A DNA stretch of 64,000 nucleotides from Anaerosolibacter carboniphilus (GTDB lineage: Bacteria > Bacillota > Clostridia > Peptostreptococcales > Thermotaleaceae), in assembly GCF_014205875.1 (NCBI RefSeq), contig NZ_JACHEN010000024.1:29262-93261 (forward strand), given 5' to 3'. Below are positions 53,831 to 61,835 of the stretch, one piece after another. The notes beneath the pieces are model-generated. The model was not told the DNA's origin. It ran no database searches and saw nothing but the letters and a program-made list of their open reading frames with translations. Within the stretch, counting starts at the first letter, position 1, and each line of letters begins with the position of its first letter. The translations under genes and the position numbers were made by a program.

Positions 53831-54442
53831 TTGAAAGAAAAGTCCTTTGAAAGAAAAGCAGAACTGCTTGAGGCAGCATTAGATGAATTTATAACAAAAA
53901 ACTATGAAGATGCCTCGCTCAATAACATCATAAAGAATGCAGAGATCAGTAAAGGCACTTTTTACTACCACTTTCAGGATAAACAAGCGCTTTACCTATT
54001 TTTATTAGAGTCTTCTGCAAAAACCAAATGGGAATTTGTGAGTAATAGGATTGATGAGTATACAGAAGCATATGAGGGAAAGGACATTTTTGAAAAGTTT
54101 AAGATGCAAGCAAGAATTGGTGCAGAATTTGCCATTACTTTCCCTAAATTTCATAGGTTGAGTAAGATGTTTACAAAAGAAAAGGGTAACAAAATATACG
54201 ATATTGCAAAGGGTGTATTAGGAAGTGATACGGAAAAATTGCTTGAAGAAATGATAGGCAAAGCCATAGAAAATGGGGACTTTAAAAAGGAATTTTCTAA
54301 GGATTTTATTGTAAAAACTGTAAGCTACCTGTTTATTCATTTTGATGAGATTTTTTATAAACCAGAGGATTTTAAGCTTGAAAAAATGATTGAAAACCTC
54401 GATTGTTATGTGGATTTTATGAAAGGTGGTTTAGGCAAATAG
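53831..54442 (+). CDS. TetR/AcrR-family transcriptional regulator
   Basis: 203 residues, TTG start behind AAAGGAGG. N-terminal DNA-binding domain: RKAELLEAALDEFITKNYEDASLNNIIKNAEISKGTFYYHFQDKQALYLFLLE, with the recognition helix around SKGTFYYHF. The C-terminal ligand/dimer domain is helical. It likely represses itself and the membrane protein that follows through the palindrome at 53772. Confidence 0.93.
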   Translation: MKEKSFERKAELLEAALDEFITKNYEDASLNNIIKNAEISKGTFYYHFQDKQALYLFLLESSAKTKWEFVSNRIDEYTEAYEGKDIFEKFKMQARIGAEFAITFPKFHRLSKMFTKEKGNKIYDIAKGVLGSDTEKLLEEMIGKAIENGDFKKEFSKDFIVKTVSYLFIHFDEIFYKPEDFKLEKMIENLDCYVDFMKGGLGK

Positions 54443-54477
54443 GAAGTTTATCCAAATATAAGATAGGAGTGAATGCT

Positions 54478-55059
54478 ATGAGAAATGTCCAATTCAGACG
54501 TTATGACAAAATGTTAGCATTAACTTTTGTGGTGCTTACATTATTATTTCTTGTTTTGGCATTTACGAATAAGAACTTTTTCGATTGGGCTTATGAACGT
54601 CACCAAAATCAATTAAGCTGGTATTTAAGACCATTATTCCTTATACCTTTTTGTTATTTTGCATATAAAAGAAGTTGGGCTGGTATTTTCGGAACGGTTT
54701 TTCTTCTCTTGACGAGTATGTTTTGGTTTCCAAAGCCGGAAGTTGTAAGTGACCAAGTAAAACAGTTCTTGGAAATGGAAAAGGAATATTTAAGTGGTGA
54801 TTGGGGCGGGGCAAAAATACTGATGTCGCTTCTTGTACCCATTTCATTTACCGCATTAGGGGTAGCTTTCTGGAAGCGTAGTTTATGGTTTGGATTATCT
54901 GTTGTTGTCTTTATGGCTGTGGCTAAAATGATTTGGAGTGTAGCCTTTGGTGGAGAAGCAGGAAAATCCATTTTTATACCTGCAATCATAGGGCTTGTAA
55001 TTTGTGTTGGTTTCATCTATCTGGGATTTAGGAAACTCGAAAAAAAGAACAAATGGTAG
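54478..55059 (+). CDS. Membrane protein of unknown function
   Basis: 193 residues from ATG 54478 behind ATAGGAG; the open frame reaches back into the TetR gene without a better start. Five or so helices: about 13-33, 49-64, 66-80, 110-130 and 133-150, then 163-183. An aromatic-rich region (WYLRPLFLIPFCYFAYKRSW, TSMFWFPKPEVV) lies between. No family recognised. Placement 35 bases after the TetR gene suggests it is the regulated target, perhaps involved in resistance to a membrane-active compound; that is inference. Confidence 0.82.
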   Translation: MRNVQFRRYDKMLALTFVVLTLLFLVLAFTNKNFFDWAYERHQNQLSWYLRPLFLIPFCYFAYKRSWAGIFGTVFLLLTSMFWFPKPEVVSDQVKQFLEMEKEYLSGDWGGAKILMSLLVPISFTALGVAFWKRSLWFGLSVVVFMAVAKMIWSVAFGGEAGKSIFIPAIIGLVICVGFIYLGFRKLEKKNKW

Positions 55060-55095
55060 GATTGATGATTTGATGTTGGAAAAGAATATCTATAT

Positions 55096-55140
55096 GGAGC
55101 TCTGCTGACCTTGATTTTCAATGGGGGCAGGGCTCTTTTG
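55096..55140 (+). terminator. Rho-independent terminator
   Basis: GAGCTCTGC pairs with GCAGGGCTC (one G-U) around a long loop, followed by TTTTG. Confidence 0.7.
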
Positions 55141-55198
55141 TGCATATCTAGGAAATTAGGGTCTTCAATTTTCTAGCGAAAATAATGAAAGATTTGGC

Positions 55199-55212
55199 CG
55201 AACATATGTTTG
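55199..55212. promoter_or_regulatory. LexA (SOS) box 1
   Basis: CGAACATATGTTTG matches the Bacillus LexA/DinR operator CGAACATATGTTCG at 13 of 14 positions. It overlaps the -35 (TTGTAA, 55210-55215) of a promoter whose -10 is TAAAAT at 55233-55238. Confidence 0.85.
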
Positions 55213-55246
55213 TAAAATCATGGATAGCGTGGTAAAATAAAGATGA

Positions 55247-55260
55247 AAAACATATGTTCG
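55247..55260. promoter_or_regulatory. LexA (SOS) box 2
   Basis: AAAACATATGTTCG matches the LexA operator at 12 of 14 positions. It lies just downstream of the -10, 48 bases from box 1, and 12 bases before the GTG start of the radical SAM gene. Confidence 0.82.
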
Positions 55261-55271
55261 AGGTGATTTTT

Positions 55272-56582
55272 GTGGAGGTTTTAGATAAACTAAAGATTTT
55301 GTCTGATGCAGCCAAGTATGATGTTTCTTGTTCTTCCAGTGGAAGCAATCGCAGCAATAAAAAAGGAGACATCGGGAATGCCCATATGAGCGGGATCTGT
55401 CATAGCTGGTCGGAAGATGGACGGTGCATTTCTCTTTTAAAGATCCTTATGACAAACTACTGTGCCTACGACTGCCTTTATTGCGTGAACCGATCTTCCA
55501 ATGATATACCCAGAGCGGCTTTTACACCCCAGGAGATTGTGGATCTAACCATTAACTTTTATCGAAGAAATTACATAGAGGGGTTGTTTCTAAGTGCTGC
55601 TGTCTATAAGAATCCCAACCATACTATGGATCTATTGCTGCAAACGGTTAAAAAGCTTCGGGAGGAAGAAAATTTCAATGGTTATATTCATCTAAAAGCT
55701 ATTCCTGGAGCTGATGAGAGACTCATTGAGATGGCAGGAAAATACGTGGATCGGATGAGCGTCAATATAGAGCTTCCTTCAAGTAATGGCTTAAAGTTGC
55801 TGGCGCCACAAAAGAAACGAGAAGCCATTATCAAACCCATGGAGATGATTACTTCTAAGCTCCATGAAAAAGTGGAGGAGAAGAAGAAGTATCGAAGTAC
55901 TCCTAAGTTTGTTCCAGCGGGACAAACCACCCAGATGATTATCGGCGCTACGCCGGATTATGATTTAAATATACTGAAGCTATCGGAGGGGCTTTATCAG
56001 CGTTACCAGCTGAAAAGGGTCTACTATTCTGCCTATGTCCCCATCGGTCAGCATCCTAACCTTCCGACCATTTCGGCTCCACCTTTGCTGAGAGAGCATA
56101 GACTCTATCAAGCTGATTGGTTGTTACGGTTCTACGGGTTTCAAGCCAATGAGCTGCTGGATGAAATCAAGCCAAATTTCGATATGGCTGTGGATCCCAA
56201 ATGTGATTGGGCTTTGAGAAATCTTCACTTGTTTCCCGTTGAGGTAAATCGTGCCGATTATGAGATGCTCCTTCGGATACCTGGGGTGGGCGTACGCTCT
56301 GCCATGCGGATTGTAGCTGCCAGAAGATTTGCTTCATTAAGTTATGAGGATCTAAAAAAGCTGGGGGTTGTATTAAAGCGAGCGCGATATTTTCTGACTT
56401 GCAAGGGAAAGTACTATGGAGAAAACAGTATCAATGAAGAACGGATTCGATATCAGCTGACTTTGGGAGATCCAGTGAAAAAGAATATTCTGGGTGGGGA
56501 ACAGCTTTCGTTGTTCTCTGTATATCCTCAACTGGCACCACCAAAAGAAAATCTTTTTACTATTGTGAGAGAACAGTCATGA
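55272..56582 (+). CDS. Radical SAM DNA modification/repair protein (TIGR03916-type)
   Basis: 436 residues from a GTG at 55272, chosen because GAGGTGATTTTT stands directly ahead and family members begin with a similar EVLDKLKILSDAAKYDVSCSSSG. The radical-SAM cluster motif is CAYDCLYC (Cys64, 68, 71). A helix-hairpin-helix near the C-terminus (LLRIPGVGVRSAMRIVAAR) indicates DNA binding. In many genomes such proteins pair with a DUF4130/uracil-DNA-glycosylase-linked partner; here the DUF4130 gene overlaps the stop. The two LexA boxes put it in the SOS regulon. The reaction is not established. Confidence 0.93.
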   Translation: MEVLDKLKILSDAAKYDVSCSSSGSNRSNKKGDIGNAHMSGICHSWSEDGRCISLLKILMTNYCAYDCLYCVNRSSNDIPRAAFTPQEIVDLTINFYRRNYIEGLFLSAAVYKNPNHTMDLLLQTVKKLREEENFNGYIHLKAIPGADERLIEMAGKYVDRMSVNIELPSSNGLKLLAPQKKREAIIKPMEMITSKLHEKVEEKKKYRSTPKFVPAGQTTQMIIGATPDYDLNILKLSEGLYQRYQLKRVYYSAYVPIGQHPNLPTISAPPLLREHRLYQADWLLRFYGFQANELLDEIKPNFDMAVDPKCDWALRNLHLFPVEVNRADYEMLLRIPGVGVRSAMRIVAARRFASLSYEDLKKLGVVLKRARYFLTCKGKYYGENSINEERIRYQLTLGDPVKKNILGGEQLSLFSVYPQLAPPKENLFTIVREQS

Positions 56583-57316
56583 TCTATTACATCTACGATG
56601 GCAGTTTTGATGGACTACTGACTTGTATTTACGAAGCTTATTATCGAAGGGAGAAGCCGGAAAAGATATTGTTCCGGGAGGATGACCAGGAAAACCTACT
56701 GGTGCAGAAGGTGTATATTGAGCAAGATAAGGAGAAGGCTGAGAAAGTCTATACTGCCATTCGAACAAAAATCTCATTGAATGCCTTACAGAATGTGTTT
56801 TATACTTTTCTGTCAGAAGATGAGGATGCAGGTTCATTGATTTATAGATACATACAATTGGGATTTAAGGTAGGAAAAGATATTGATGGTCATCTTTCTG
56901 ATGAGCGAGTGCTGGATTTACATAAGGTGGTACAAAGGGTTACAAAGGAAAAGCATCTCATGCTGGGGTTGGTTCGCTTCCGAAAGGTGGGGGACAATCT
57001 TTACTATGCGCCCATCACACCAGACAATCAGATATTGGGCCTGCTGGCCCCCCATTTTTCAAAAAGAATGGCAGATCAGAATTGGATCATCTATGATACG
57101 CGGAGAAATATGGCAGCGATCTATGATCAAAAGGAATGGATTCTTATGGAGATGGTACTGGAGCGTTCTCTTGAAGTAGGAGAGGAGGAGCTGTTCTATC
57201 AACAGCTTTGGCAGCAGTATTTTAAAAGTATTGCTATTAAAAATCGTATGAACCCTAAGCTGCAAAAACAGCATATGCCAAAACGCTATTGGAAGAACCT
57301 TGTAGAAAAAATATAG
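56579..57316 (+). CDS. DUF4130 / TIGR03915-family DNA metabolism protein
   Basis: 245 residues, ATGA overlap with the radical SAM gene. It begins IYYIYDGSFDGLLTCIYEAYYRREKPEKILF, the family signature, and carries HKVVQRVTKEKHLMLGLVRF and YYAPITPDNQILGLLAPHFSKRMADQNWIIYD. In other bacteria this domain is fused to a uracil-DNA glycosylase domain; here it stands alone. It is obligately paired with the radical SAM protein and presumably SOS-induced with it. Function unknown beyond association with DNA repair. Confidence 0.93.
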   Translation: MIYYIYDGSFDGLLTCIYEAYYRREKPEKILFREDDQENLLVQKVYIEQDKEKAEKVYTAIRTKISLNALQNVFYTFLSEDEDAGSLIYRYIQLGFKVGKDIDGHLSDERVLDLHKVVQRVTKEKHLMLGLVRFRKVGDNLYYAPITPDNQILGLLAPHFSKRMADQNWIIYDTRRNMAAIYDQKEWILMEMVLERSLEVGEEELFYQQLWQQYFKSIAIKNRMNPKLQKQHMPKRYWKNLVEKI

Positions 57317-57535
57317 GGAATTTGGATTGATAAAACATGGAGGATTATGCACTTGGACATATAAAAATGTTTGAGGAGTAGGGGATTGGGTCATAAATAG
57401 AAGAAGCTGCAAACAGCTAGGGCAGTAATTCTAGAAAATCATATAAAAAATGCAGAAAAAAATCAGAATTGAGAAAACAATATAGTATAATATGCTTATG
57501 CAAAATTTAACGAAAGAATATATCGGAGACCTATT

Positions 57536-58624
57536 ATGAAAATCAATCCATCTAATAATTACTCCCTCGAAGAAAAGTTATTTGTTTATATGCTTGTGTT
57601 TTTCATTCTATTATCTGTAGTTTCTATCATAGGAAACATAACGGTGGGATTTGATTTTGCGGTGAACTACAAATGGATTGCCCTCATCGTTCTATCATGC
57701 ATTGCCTTTAAGGATGTGATAAAAAAACGGCATATATTTGTGTTTCAGACCATAATAACTTGCATAATTATTTTTGTCTTGTTTCCGAATGGATGGATTA
57801 CTTCTGGTGGCAATAGCAGCATTACTATGTCCTATGCTTTTTTGATCTGTATATGTGTTTGCTTTATATTCCAAGGAAAGACGAGAGTATTTTTCCTTAT
57901 CTCAGAAGTCTTGGTGGTCCTCTCCCTCATTGTCCTTGAGATGCGATATCCCAATCTGATCATTAATATTTCCCTTGAACAGCAGGATCTATTAATTCAG
58001 ATGCCTTTGACCCTTCTGGCGGCTGCCTACATTATCATTGTTTTTTCCAAGGCATATCATGAAGAACGAGAATTGTTGAGGCAATACAGCGAGAAGCTTG
58101 AAGAGAGCAATCAACTACTCATGAAGATTTCGAGAACAGATGAGTTGACAGGTACATATAATAGAAGATATTTGTTTGAGAGACTCAATGAGATAAAAAC
58201 TCAAATTAAGGAGAAGAACCAGCCAGTCATCATTATTATGATCGATATCGATAATTTCAAAACGATTAACGATCAATATGGGCATGTGGTAGGGGATGAG
58301 GTATTAAAGCGAGTGAGCAATGGGCTTATTTCGGCCATTGAGAATAAGGGGTTTGTGGGCAGATACGGTGGGGATGAATTTATTATTGTTTTAGAGGATA
58401 CGACAGTGAAGGAAGGGGCGGAGCTGACATCAAAAATCAAGGGAAGCCTAACCAAGCTGTACGATCATGATGAAATTAGGATTACCGTGAGTGGGGGGAT
58501 GGCACAACTAGCGATCGAAGATGATATTGATGATGTTCTATCCAATGTTGATAAGTTATTATATAGAGTAAAGCATGGTAGTAAAGACAATATTCTTTTT
58601 GAAGATGAATGTGAGGCTGTATAG
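57536..58624 (+). CDS. Membrane-bound diguanylate cyclase (GGDEF)
   Basis: Makes cyclic di-GMP from GTP. 362 residues: six or so helices in the first 190, a short coiled coil (EERELLRQYSEKLEESNQLLMKISR), then a complete GGDEF domain (TDELTGTYNRRYLFERL, IDIDNFKTINDQYGHVVGD, RYGGDEF near 277). The inhibitory RxxD site is not present before the active site (IENKGFVGRYGGDEF), so no product inhibition of the classic type. The 219-base gap upstream has a TATAAT at 57486-57491 and no gene. Confidence 0.94.
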   Translation: MKINPSNNYSLEEKLFVYMLVFFILLSVVSIIGNITVGFDFAVNYKWIALIVLSCIAFKDVIKKRHIFVFQTIITCIIIFVLFPNGWITSGGNSSITMSYAFLICICVCFIFQGKTRVFFLISEVLVVLSLIVLEMRYPNLIINISLEQQDLLIQMPLTLLAAAYIIIVFSKAYHEERELLRQYSEKLEESNQLLMKISRTDELTGTYNRRYLFERLNEIKTQIKEKNQPVIIIMIDIDNFKTINDQYGHVVGDEVLKRVSNGLISAIENKGFVGRYGGDEFIIVLEDTTVKEGAELTSKIKGSLTKLYDHDEIRITVSGGMAQLAIEDDIDDVLSNVDKLLYRVKHGSKDNILFEDECEAV

Positions 58625-58779
58625 AGGTCGGAGAATTCCTGGTTATCCTTTGAATATTTTCTAGATTCAAAGACAATAGTAATGAAGTAGGAGATGAGGT
58701 AGGCATACCCTGAAGAAATGGAGAGGAGTTATAGCAGCAAATCATATATTTATGAATAAAGGAAGTCAGCTTGTAAAGT

Positions 58780-58808
58780 TGTTGATCAAATAATTTTGTA
58801 GTATAATA
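58780..58808 (+). promoter_or_regulatory. promoter of tadA
   Basis: TTGTTG (58780-58785), 17 bases, TATAAT (58803-58808), about 50 bases before the GTG start. The -10 is perfect and the -35 is mediocre. Confidence 0.6.
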
Positions 58809-58857
58809 TTAATCGGAGCTTTAGAAAATATCTAAAGTGCTATTGGGAGGAAGGTCT

Positions 58858-59310
58858 GTGGAATCGTACTTTATGGAAGCAGCACTACAGGAGGCCCAAA
58901 AGGCATTTGAGCTGAAAGAGGTACCCATTGGTGCTGTGGTGGTGAAAGATGGCATCATTGTTGGGCGGGGACATAATTTAAGGGAAACAGCGAAGGATCC
59001 TACTGCCCATGCAGAGATGATTGCGATTCAGGAGGCTTCCAAGACCCTGGGCGGATGGCGGCTCATGGACTGTGATCTGTATGTAACCATCGAACCGTGT
59101 CCCATGTGTGCTGGTGCTATTATGCTATCTAGAATCAAACGGTTGATTATCGGTGCCATGGACCCAAAAGGTGGTGCAGCAGGTTCTTTACTGAGTATCC
59201 CAGAAGATGAACGATTTAATCACCAGACCGAGATCATCCGGGGTGTACAAGAGGAAGCGTGCAGTGGCATAATGAAGGAATTTTTTAGAGAGCTTAGGAA
59301 AACAAAATAG
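58858..59310 (+). CDS. tadA: tRNA-specific adenosine-34 deaminase
   Basis: Converts A34 to inosine in tRNA-Arg(ACG). 150 residues from a GTG at 58858, seven bases after GGGAGG. Zinc and catalytic residues: His51 and Glu53 in TAHAEMIAIQEA, Cys81 and Cys84 in PCPMCAGAI. VPIGAVVVKDGIIVGRGHN and SRIKRLIIGAMDPKGGAAGSL are standard. The tRNA-Ser gene starts four bases after its stop, so they may be co-transcribed. Confidence 0.96.
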   Translation: MESYFMEAALQEAQKAFELKEVPIGAVVVKDGIIVGRGHNLRETAKDPTAHAEMIAIQEASKTLGGWRLMDCDLYVTIEPCPMCAGAIMLSRIKRLIIGAMDPKGGAAGSLLSIPEDERFNHQTEIIRGVQEEACSGIMKEFFRELRKTK

Positions 59311-59314
59311 ATAT

Positions 59315-59406
59315 GGAGAGATGGCAGAGTTCGGTTGATTGCGCACGACTCGAAATCGTGTGTGCTGGAAACAGTACCGTGGGTTCAAATCCCACTCTCT
59401 CCGCCA
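59315..59406 (+). tRNA. tRNA-Ser (anticodon CGA)
   Basis: Acceptor GGAGAGA pairs with TCTCTCC and CCA is encoded. Anticodon arm CACGA CTCGAAA TCGTG gives anticodon CGA (reads UCG). A long variable arm (TGCTGGAAACAGTA region) is typical of serine tRNAs, and the T arm GTGGG TTCAAAT CCCAC is perfect. Its 3' half is copied at 60954-61011. Confidence 0.96.
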
Positions 59407-59418
59407 TTAGGAACAAAT

Positions 59419-59470
59419 GCGAACCCGACCCGATGTTTCTTTGTCGGGGAGGCGTTCGCTTTTGTTTTCG
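59419..59470 (+). terminator. terminator after tRNA-Ser
   Basis: GCGAAC.CCGAC pairs with GTCGG..GTTCGC with internal asymmetry, followed by TTTTGTTTTC. It lies just inside the element that follows the tRNA. Confidence 0.65.
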
Positions 59471-59522
59471 AGTTACAGTCTGGGTATTAACCGGCGCAAA
59501 ATTCAATCACGAGAGGTGCTTT

Positions 59523-59561
59523 ATGAATCTTGCCATTGCTTTGGCTCCATGCAAAGTCTGA
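59523..59561 (+). CDS. 12-residue leader peptide of the MFS gene
   Basis: ATG at 59523 with GAGAGGTG eight bases ahead, encoding MNLAIALAPCKV and a TGA. The last five codons lie in the 5' arm of two competing hairpins. This is the layout of translated leaders that sense ribosome-stalling antibiotics. The reading rests on arrangement only. Confidence 0.6.
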   Translation: MNLAIALAPCKV

Positions 59562-59622
59562 TAACGGACGGAGATTGCATGGAGCGGTAGCGTAAACTGC
59601 CGTCCGAATCGGGCTTTGCATG
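59523..59622 (+). promoter_or_regulatory. attenuator-like leader with competing hairpins
   Basis: GCTCCATGCAA (59544-59554) can pair with TTGCATGGAGC (59575-59585). CATGCAAAG (59548-59556) can instead pair with CTTTGCATG (59614-59622). CGGACGG (59565-59571) pairs with CCGTCCG (59600-59606). These pairings are partly exclusive, and stalling on the leader peptide would change which forms. It ends 34 bases before the MFS start. Confidence 0.65.
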
Positions 59623-59655
59623 TTCATTCTATTTTAGTAATGAAGGAGCAAAGCC

Positions 59656-60216
59656 ATGAGAAAACCGAATATCTTTGCAGGCCTCCGGGATTTCTTTATC
59701 CTGTGGGGCTCCCAATCTGTGTCGAGTCTCGGCACACTTGCCGGAGGCATAGCGGTTACGCTTACCAAACCAGCAAAGAGCCGAACTAGAGTGATCTTTT
59801 TTACCTGCGGAATATCATTTGTACTCTGCGAGCCAATCATGAGCTTGGGACGTGTGTTGCCAATCTGGGTACTTTCTGCTTTCGCGTACAGCGTGTTTAT
59901 GCCTTTTTTGACCGCCAACTTGACGGCAGTCATGCGGACGAATGTGCCCGTAGAAATGCAGGGCCGCGTGTTCTCGGCGCGGGACACAATCCAGTACAGC
60001 ACTATCCCATTGGGCTTGTTTCTTGGCGGGTTCTTAGCTGACCATGTCTTTGAGCCTTTTATGGCGGTTGCGTCGCCCATACAACAGGCGCTGACCCTCG
60101 CTTTCGGGACTGGTAAAGGCTCTGGTATCGCCGTGATGTACTTCATAATCGGCGTCGTTGGAAGCACTTCAAGTTTCATGTGCTTGAGGAATCCAGTCTA
60201 CAGAAGTTTGGATTGA
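59656..60216 (+). pseudogene. MFS efflux transporter with a large internal deletion
   Basis: 186 residues where about 400 are expected. Residues 1-28 (MRKPNIFAGLRDFFILWGSQSVSSLGT) are a normal MFS N-terminus. The next residues already match the C-terminal half (TRVIFFTCGISFVLCEPIMSLG, PFLTANLTAVMRTNVPVEMQGRVFSARDTIQYSTIPLGLFLGGFLADHVFEPFM), so roughly 200 residues and half the helices are missing while the frame is kept. The full-length relatives I have in mind are macrolide-type efflux pumps. It has a good ribosome site (GAAGGAG) and an attenuator-like leader. Unlikely to transport as it stands. Confidence 0.75.
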
Positions 60217-60259
60217 GCGCGAATAGGATTAGGCATAGTAAATACGCTCCCCCACAGCA

Positions 60260-60395
60260 GCCAACTTGTTGGCTTAACGGAAAACTCATTTTTGAGTTTT
60301 CCGAGAGGATCTTAGGGTTCACCCTAACAAGCCCGGCGAGCAAGTATGTGTACACACAAACATGCTTGCCCGGATGGAAAGACGTACATCTTTCC
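60260..60395. other. cluster of stem-loops
   Basis: Four perfect hairpins in 135 bases: GCCAAC/GTTGGC (60260-60273), GGAAAACTC/GAGTTTTCC (60279-60302), TTAGGGT/ACCCTAA (60312-60327) and GGAAAGA/TCTTTCC (60376-60395). A larger imperfect pairing lies around 60331-60372. A 90-codon frame crosses it but reads like noise. It may be a structured RNA or transfer-origin remnant; no family recognised. Confidence 0.45.
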
Positions 60396-60485
60396 CCTGC
60401 TTGCAAAGATTATTCCGACCATTGTGACGACGGCACTTATGTGGTCTTGTAGACAGCGTTCTCTGCCCGCAAGAGCCCAAAAATA

Positions 60486-60770
60486 TTGTTTAATAAAGCA
60501 CTAATGAAGGTATTAGGCAAACAAATATATATGATTGACGTATTTAACAAAGAGGGCGTACCTACACCTAAAAAATTCACGATTGAATCTAAAAACGGTG
60601 AAGATGTATCTGTAAGGGTAGATCAGGTATTAAATAGGCACTTGGAGAAGCTGGCTGATAACCATATGTTAGTCTTTAAATGTCAAAGTATGCTTAATGG
60701 AAAAGAAGTATATTACGACCTTAAATTTGGGCTTGATTCAATGGAATGGATGCTGTTCAGATTATATTAA
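60486..60770 (+). CDS. Small hypothetical protein in the tRNA-Ser element
   Basis: Up to 94 residues. No clear ribosome site: possible starts are TTG 60486, ATG 60504 or ATG 60531. The sequence (IYMIDVFNKEGVPTPKKFTIESKNGEDVSVRVDQVLNRHLEKLADNHMLVFKCQSMLNGKEVYYDLKF) looks like a genuine compact alpha/beta protein. No family recognised. A good terminator follows directly, supporting a real transcription unit. Confidence 0.6.
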   Translation: MFNKALMKVLGKQIYMIDVFNKEGVPTPKKFTIESKNGEDVSVRVDQVLNRHLEKLADNHMLVFKCQSMLNGKEVYYDLKFGLDSMEWMLFRLY

Positions 60771-60775
60771 AAAGT

Positions 60776-60812
60776 AAATCACAGGGACTGAATTTCCTGT
60801 GATTTGCTATAC
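60776..60812 (+). terminator. terminator after the small element gene
   Basis: AAATCACAGG (60776-60785) pairs perfectly with CCTGTGATTT (60796-60805) around a ten-base loop; the tail is only weakly T-rich. Confidence 0.65.
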
Positions 60813-60837
60813 CCTTTTATACCCTTATTTCACCCTT
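60811..60837. repeat. three phased ACCCTT repeats near the attachment-site copy
   Basis: ACCCTT at 60811, 60821 and 60832, spaced 10-11 bases, 140 bases before the tRNA 3' copy. Phased short repeats at the end of an integrated element resemble integrase arm-type sites. Suggestive only. Confidence 0.4.
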
Positions 60838-60953
60838 ACGTATTTATAACATGATAGACAAAATATCATGGAAAAGATTTTTAAGATAATGGGAACGTTG
60901 AAAAATAGACATTTAAGAAAATATTATAACTGTTTATCATGAAGGGCTTATAT

Positions 60954-61011
60954 CTCGAAATCTTGTGTGCTAGAGATAGTACCGTGGGTTCAAATCCCAC
61001 TCTCTCCGCCA
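60954..61011 (+). repeat. attachment-site copy of the tRNA-Ser 3' end
   Basis: 58 bases match tRNA-Ser 59349-59406 without gaps and with four mismatches, the last 34 exactly, from the anticodon loop to CCA. The 5' half of a tRNA is missing, so it is not a functional tRNA gene. Confidence 0.85.
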
Positions 61012-61416
61012 GTGAAAGCAAGGACTGTAGGGTTTTTCCTACGGTCTTTTTTCATGGGATTTTTGAGGCTAGAATGGGAAAAAGGCGACGGTTTGGCGCC
61101 GTAATAGGAAAAACTTATGGAAATGACTGAGAAATAAATGAAAATAGAGGATAAAGAATTGGAATTTTATTAGAAATAGGCTGACTGAAAATGGTGTATA
61201 AACTTACTGATGAAATTAGATTTAAAATTATAATAGGAGAACCATGCTATAAGTGAATAAGCTTTTTTGAATCAATAAGGACAATTGAAAATTAAATATA
61301 GGTAAGTGCTTTTCATAATCTGCCATATCATATTTACTCTACCAACCCTTATAATTAAGGCTTATTAATAAATTTACCTTCAACCATCGTTTTGATGTTT
61401 TTATAAAGAAACATAA

Positions 61417-61620
61417 CCTCAAAAAATCCGACTCTATGACCTCAGACATATCAATGCATCGTTAATGCTTAAATATGGTGTTTCAGCAAAGGTGGCATCA
61501 TCAAGGCTAGGGCATTCAAACATTGCAATTACATTGGACCTATATTTACACGTATATTCAGAGGTAGAGAGTGAGGCAGCAAGTAAGATTGACACAGGTA
61601 TATTTCAGAAGGTGAATTAA
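61417..61620 (+). pseudogene. tyrosine integrase C-terminal remnant
   Basis: 67 codons after an in-frame stop, ending TAA 61618. The translation holds the end of a tyrosine recombinase catalytic domain: YDLRHINASLMLKYGV with the catalytic Arg and His, and LGHSNIAITLDLYLHV with His and the nucleophile Tyr. The N-terminal 300 or so residues are gone. It lies 400 bases beyond the attachment-site copy, so it belongs to a neighbouring or earlier element at this tRNA. The rest of 61012-61835 holds no gene. Confidence 0.85.
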
Positions 61621-61835
61621 GAATAATGATGCTACTCATGTGTATAGAAATGTGTAAGTAAAGAGAGTCCTAAAATAGATAGGATTCTCTTTACTAGTTT
61701 TAAGGAAATTTAAAGGCAATTAAAGGAAGGATAATTTGGAAGATTATAGAAGTAGTATCAACGTGTATTATTGCATAACAGTAGGATAAAGTGAATTAAA
61801 GGTAATTTATATAATGCATAGGAGGTAGATTTTGA

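Larger units (their letters stand above)
59407..61011 (+). mobile_element. decayed element integrated at tRNA-Ser
   Basis: Sequence between tRNA-Ser and a copy of its 3' end. The terminal 34 bases of the tRNA (59373-59406) recur exactly at 60978-61011, and similarity extends over 58 bases with four mismatches. This is the attL/attR signature of tRNA-targeting integration. The cargo left is a truncated MFS pump with a leader, a hairpin-rich stretch and one small gene. GC content looks clearly higher than the flanks over about 59410-60460, indicating transfer. Confidence 0.7.

Noticed and set aside
60180..60452. 90-codon frame through the hairpin cluster
   Set aside because: No ribosome site, overlaps the end of the MFS remnant and crosses four perfect stem-loops; sequence looks non-protein.
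60954..61011. Second tRNA-Ser gene
   Set aside because: Only the 3' part from the anticodon loop is present; no acceptor 5' strand or D arm, so it is an attachment-site copy.
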